Below, piece after piece: positions 63,169 through 64,000 of a stretch of DNA of 64,000 nt (position 1 is the stretch's first letter; each line of letters opens with the position of its first letter). Where the stretch lies: assembly GCA_023630585.1 (NCBI GenBank), contig CM042543.1, positions 20,586,760-20,650,759 of the forward strand, written 5' to 3'. The position numbers and the translations under genes are program-made. Source of the stretch: Cranoglanis bouderius. Taxonomy: Eukaryota; Chordata; Actinopteri; Siluriformes; Cranoglanididae. Below the pieces are notes generated by a model that searched no databases, was not told the DNA's origin, and saw nothing but the letters and a program-made list of their open reading frames with translations.

Positions 63169-63610
63169 GTTTTAGTCATAATTTCCTGCTTGGAGGTGGA
63201 TCGTTTCAGAATCACCAAGGCTTACAATATAGTTACTAATTCTGCAGCAATGGAGCCACTTTCATCCGCAGGTGTTCACTTGTATCTGTGTCCAGCAAAA
63301 ACTGATCCTATGAGAATGCAGGCAGCTCTGCTGAAGTGCTGCACAGTAGCCAAATCAATATCTGCTCAGGAAGTTCAAGCTTCTCTCTTTGTGTCTTTGT
63401 TTGTCTGTGTGTGAGAAAAAGAGACAGACAGAGCGACTCTTGCTATAATGACTAAATTAGTAAAGAGGTGCCACACTGTTTCTGTATCCTGGTCACCAGG
63501 TTATGCTGAATGCTGAAATGCTTACAGCCTGCTAAGAAACTCAGGTCTAGCTGAACTATTCAGATTAAAAAAAAAAAATCCATTTAGTGTATTTAGTAAG
63601 TAAGAAAACA
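63169..63610. other. Non-coding stretch
   Basis: Nothing recognised. A short poly-A lies near 63567-63578. Confidence 0.45.
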
Positions 63611-63845
63611 ATGAGACAGGGCACTGGATCTGGAGCCCATCCCTGGAATATTGCGCACAAGGAGCTACTACATTCTGGATAGGATTCAGTTCATTGCAGG
63701 GCACCATGCACACACACACAGTCACACCTAAGATAATTTAGAGTCATCAATACACCTATTGGCATGTTTTTGGTAGGTGGGAGGAAACCAGAGAACCCAG
63801 ATGAAACCTACACAGACATGGGGAGAACATGCAAAACTCAATACA
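63611..63845 (-). mobile_element. SINE, Merman-like, reversed
   Basis: Reversed core 'GGGAGGAAACCAGAGAACCC' and 'GGGGAGAACATGCAAAACTC' with a tail 'CTGGAGCCCATCCCTGGAAT' on the left. The head is missing or decayed at about 63845. Confidence 0.75.
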
Positions 63846-63917
63846 GACAGACAGACATTACACTTTCCTGGGTACTGTGAATAACATTATAAACAGTGAT
63901 TGTATAATAGTGTTACA

Positions 63918-64000
63918 CATTCATTTATTCATTCATTCATCCATCTTTACGAACTGCATGATCTTGATGAGATGGATCTGGAGCATATCCTGGGAACATG
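63918..64000 (-). mobile_element. SINE tail fragment running off the window
   Basis: (ATTC)n followed by 'GGATCTGGAGCATATCCTGG' in reversed orientation. The element continues beyond the window. Confidence 0.65.

Overview
This window reads as vertebrate, almost certainly teleost, nuclear DNA. Long (CA)n, (GA)n, (TA)n and (ATT)n microsatellites are dense. Tc1/mariner elements of several families are abundant, and there are many tRNA-derived SINE copies of the kind described as Mermaid/Merman (V-SINE) in catfishes and DANA in zebrafish. The SINE subtypes make an otophysan fish, and within that a catfish, the most likely source. That last step is inference from family recognition, not proof.

I find no convincing host protein-coding exon, RNA gene, CRISPR array or prokaryote-type operon. 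Nearly all open frames are short, run through microsatellites, or belong to transposons. The window is best read as a gene desert or a very large intron, with transposons laid over stretches of ordinary non-coding DNA, some of which look like candidate regulatory elements.

Layout. 1-3.7 kb: a SINE with a perfect target duplication, an (ATT)n tract and a GC-richer block with a TATA box. 3.76-5.55 kb: a Tc1-like element on the minus strand, broken by a nested MITE at 4898-5107. 5.7-13.5 kb: SINEs, long (GA)n and (CA)n tracts, plain sequence. 13.8-17.9 kb: a repeat-dense block holding two copies of one dispersed repeat, a 946-bp foldback element (14669-15614) with a 7/8 target duplication and an exon-like core, and a decayed element with hAT-like ends. 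19.5-28 kb: SINE pieces, decayed DNA repeats, microsatellites. 28.0-29.65 kb: a (TA)n tract abutting the best-preserved Tc1 element (28137-29647), whose 200-bp inverted repeats differ at about 4 positions. 35.6-36.5 kb: a 5'-truncated LINE ending in a (GA)n tract. 37.8-38.3 kb: a Tc1 remnant. 43.28-44.72 kb: a third full-length Tc1 element. 47.1-47.5 kb: a Tc1 end split by a short SINE. 48.8-49.9 kb: a hAT-like end followed by a 619-bp foldback Tc1 derivative that still carries the TATA box and start codon of its parent. 53.7-64 kb: more SINEs, a Tc1 end, microsatellites and a hAT-like nonautonomous element (62630-63168).

How the parts relate: the elements record successive insertions (MITE into Tc1, SINE into Tc1, foldback element into an older repeat). 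None of the three long transposase frames is intact, so nothing here could move by itself from this sequence alone. Several elements keep well-preserved ends and could be substrates for enzymes encoded elsewhere. I did not find a new multi-gene system. The most interesting signals are the foldback elements, the retained promoter/start cassette shared by two Tc1 relatives, and the exon-like core at 15.1 kb.
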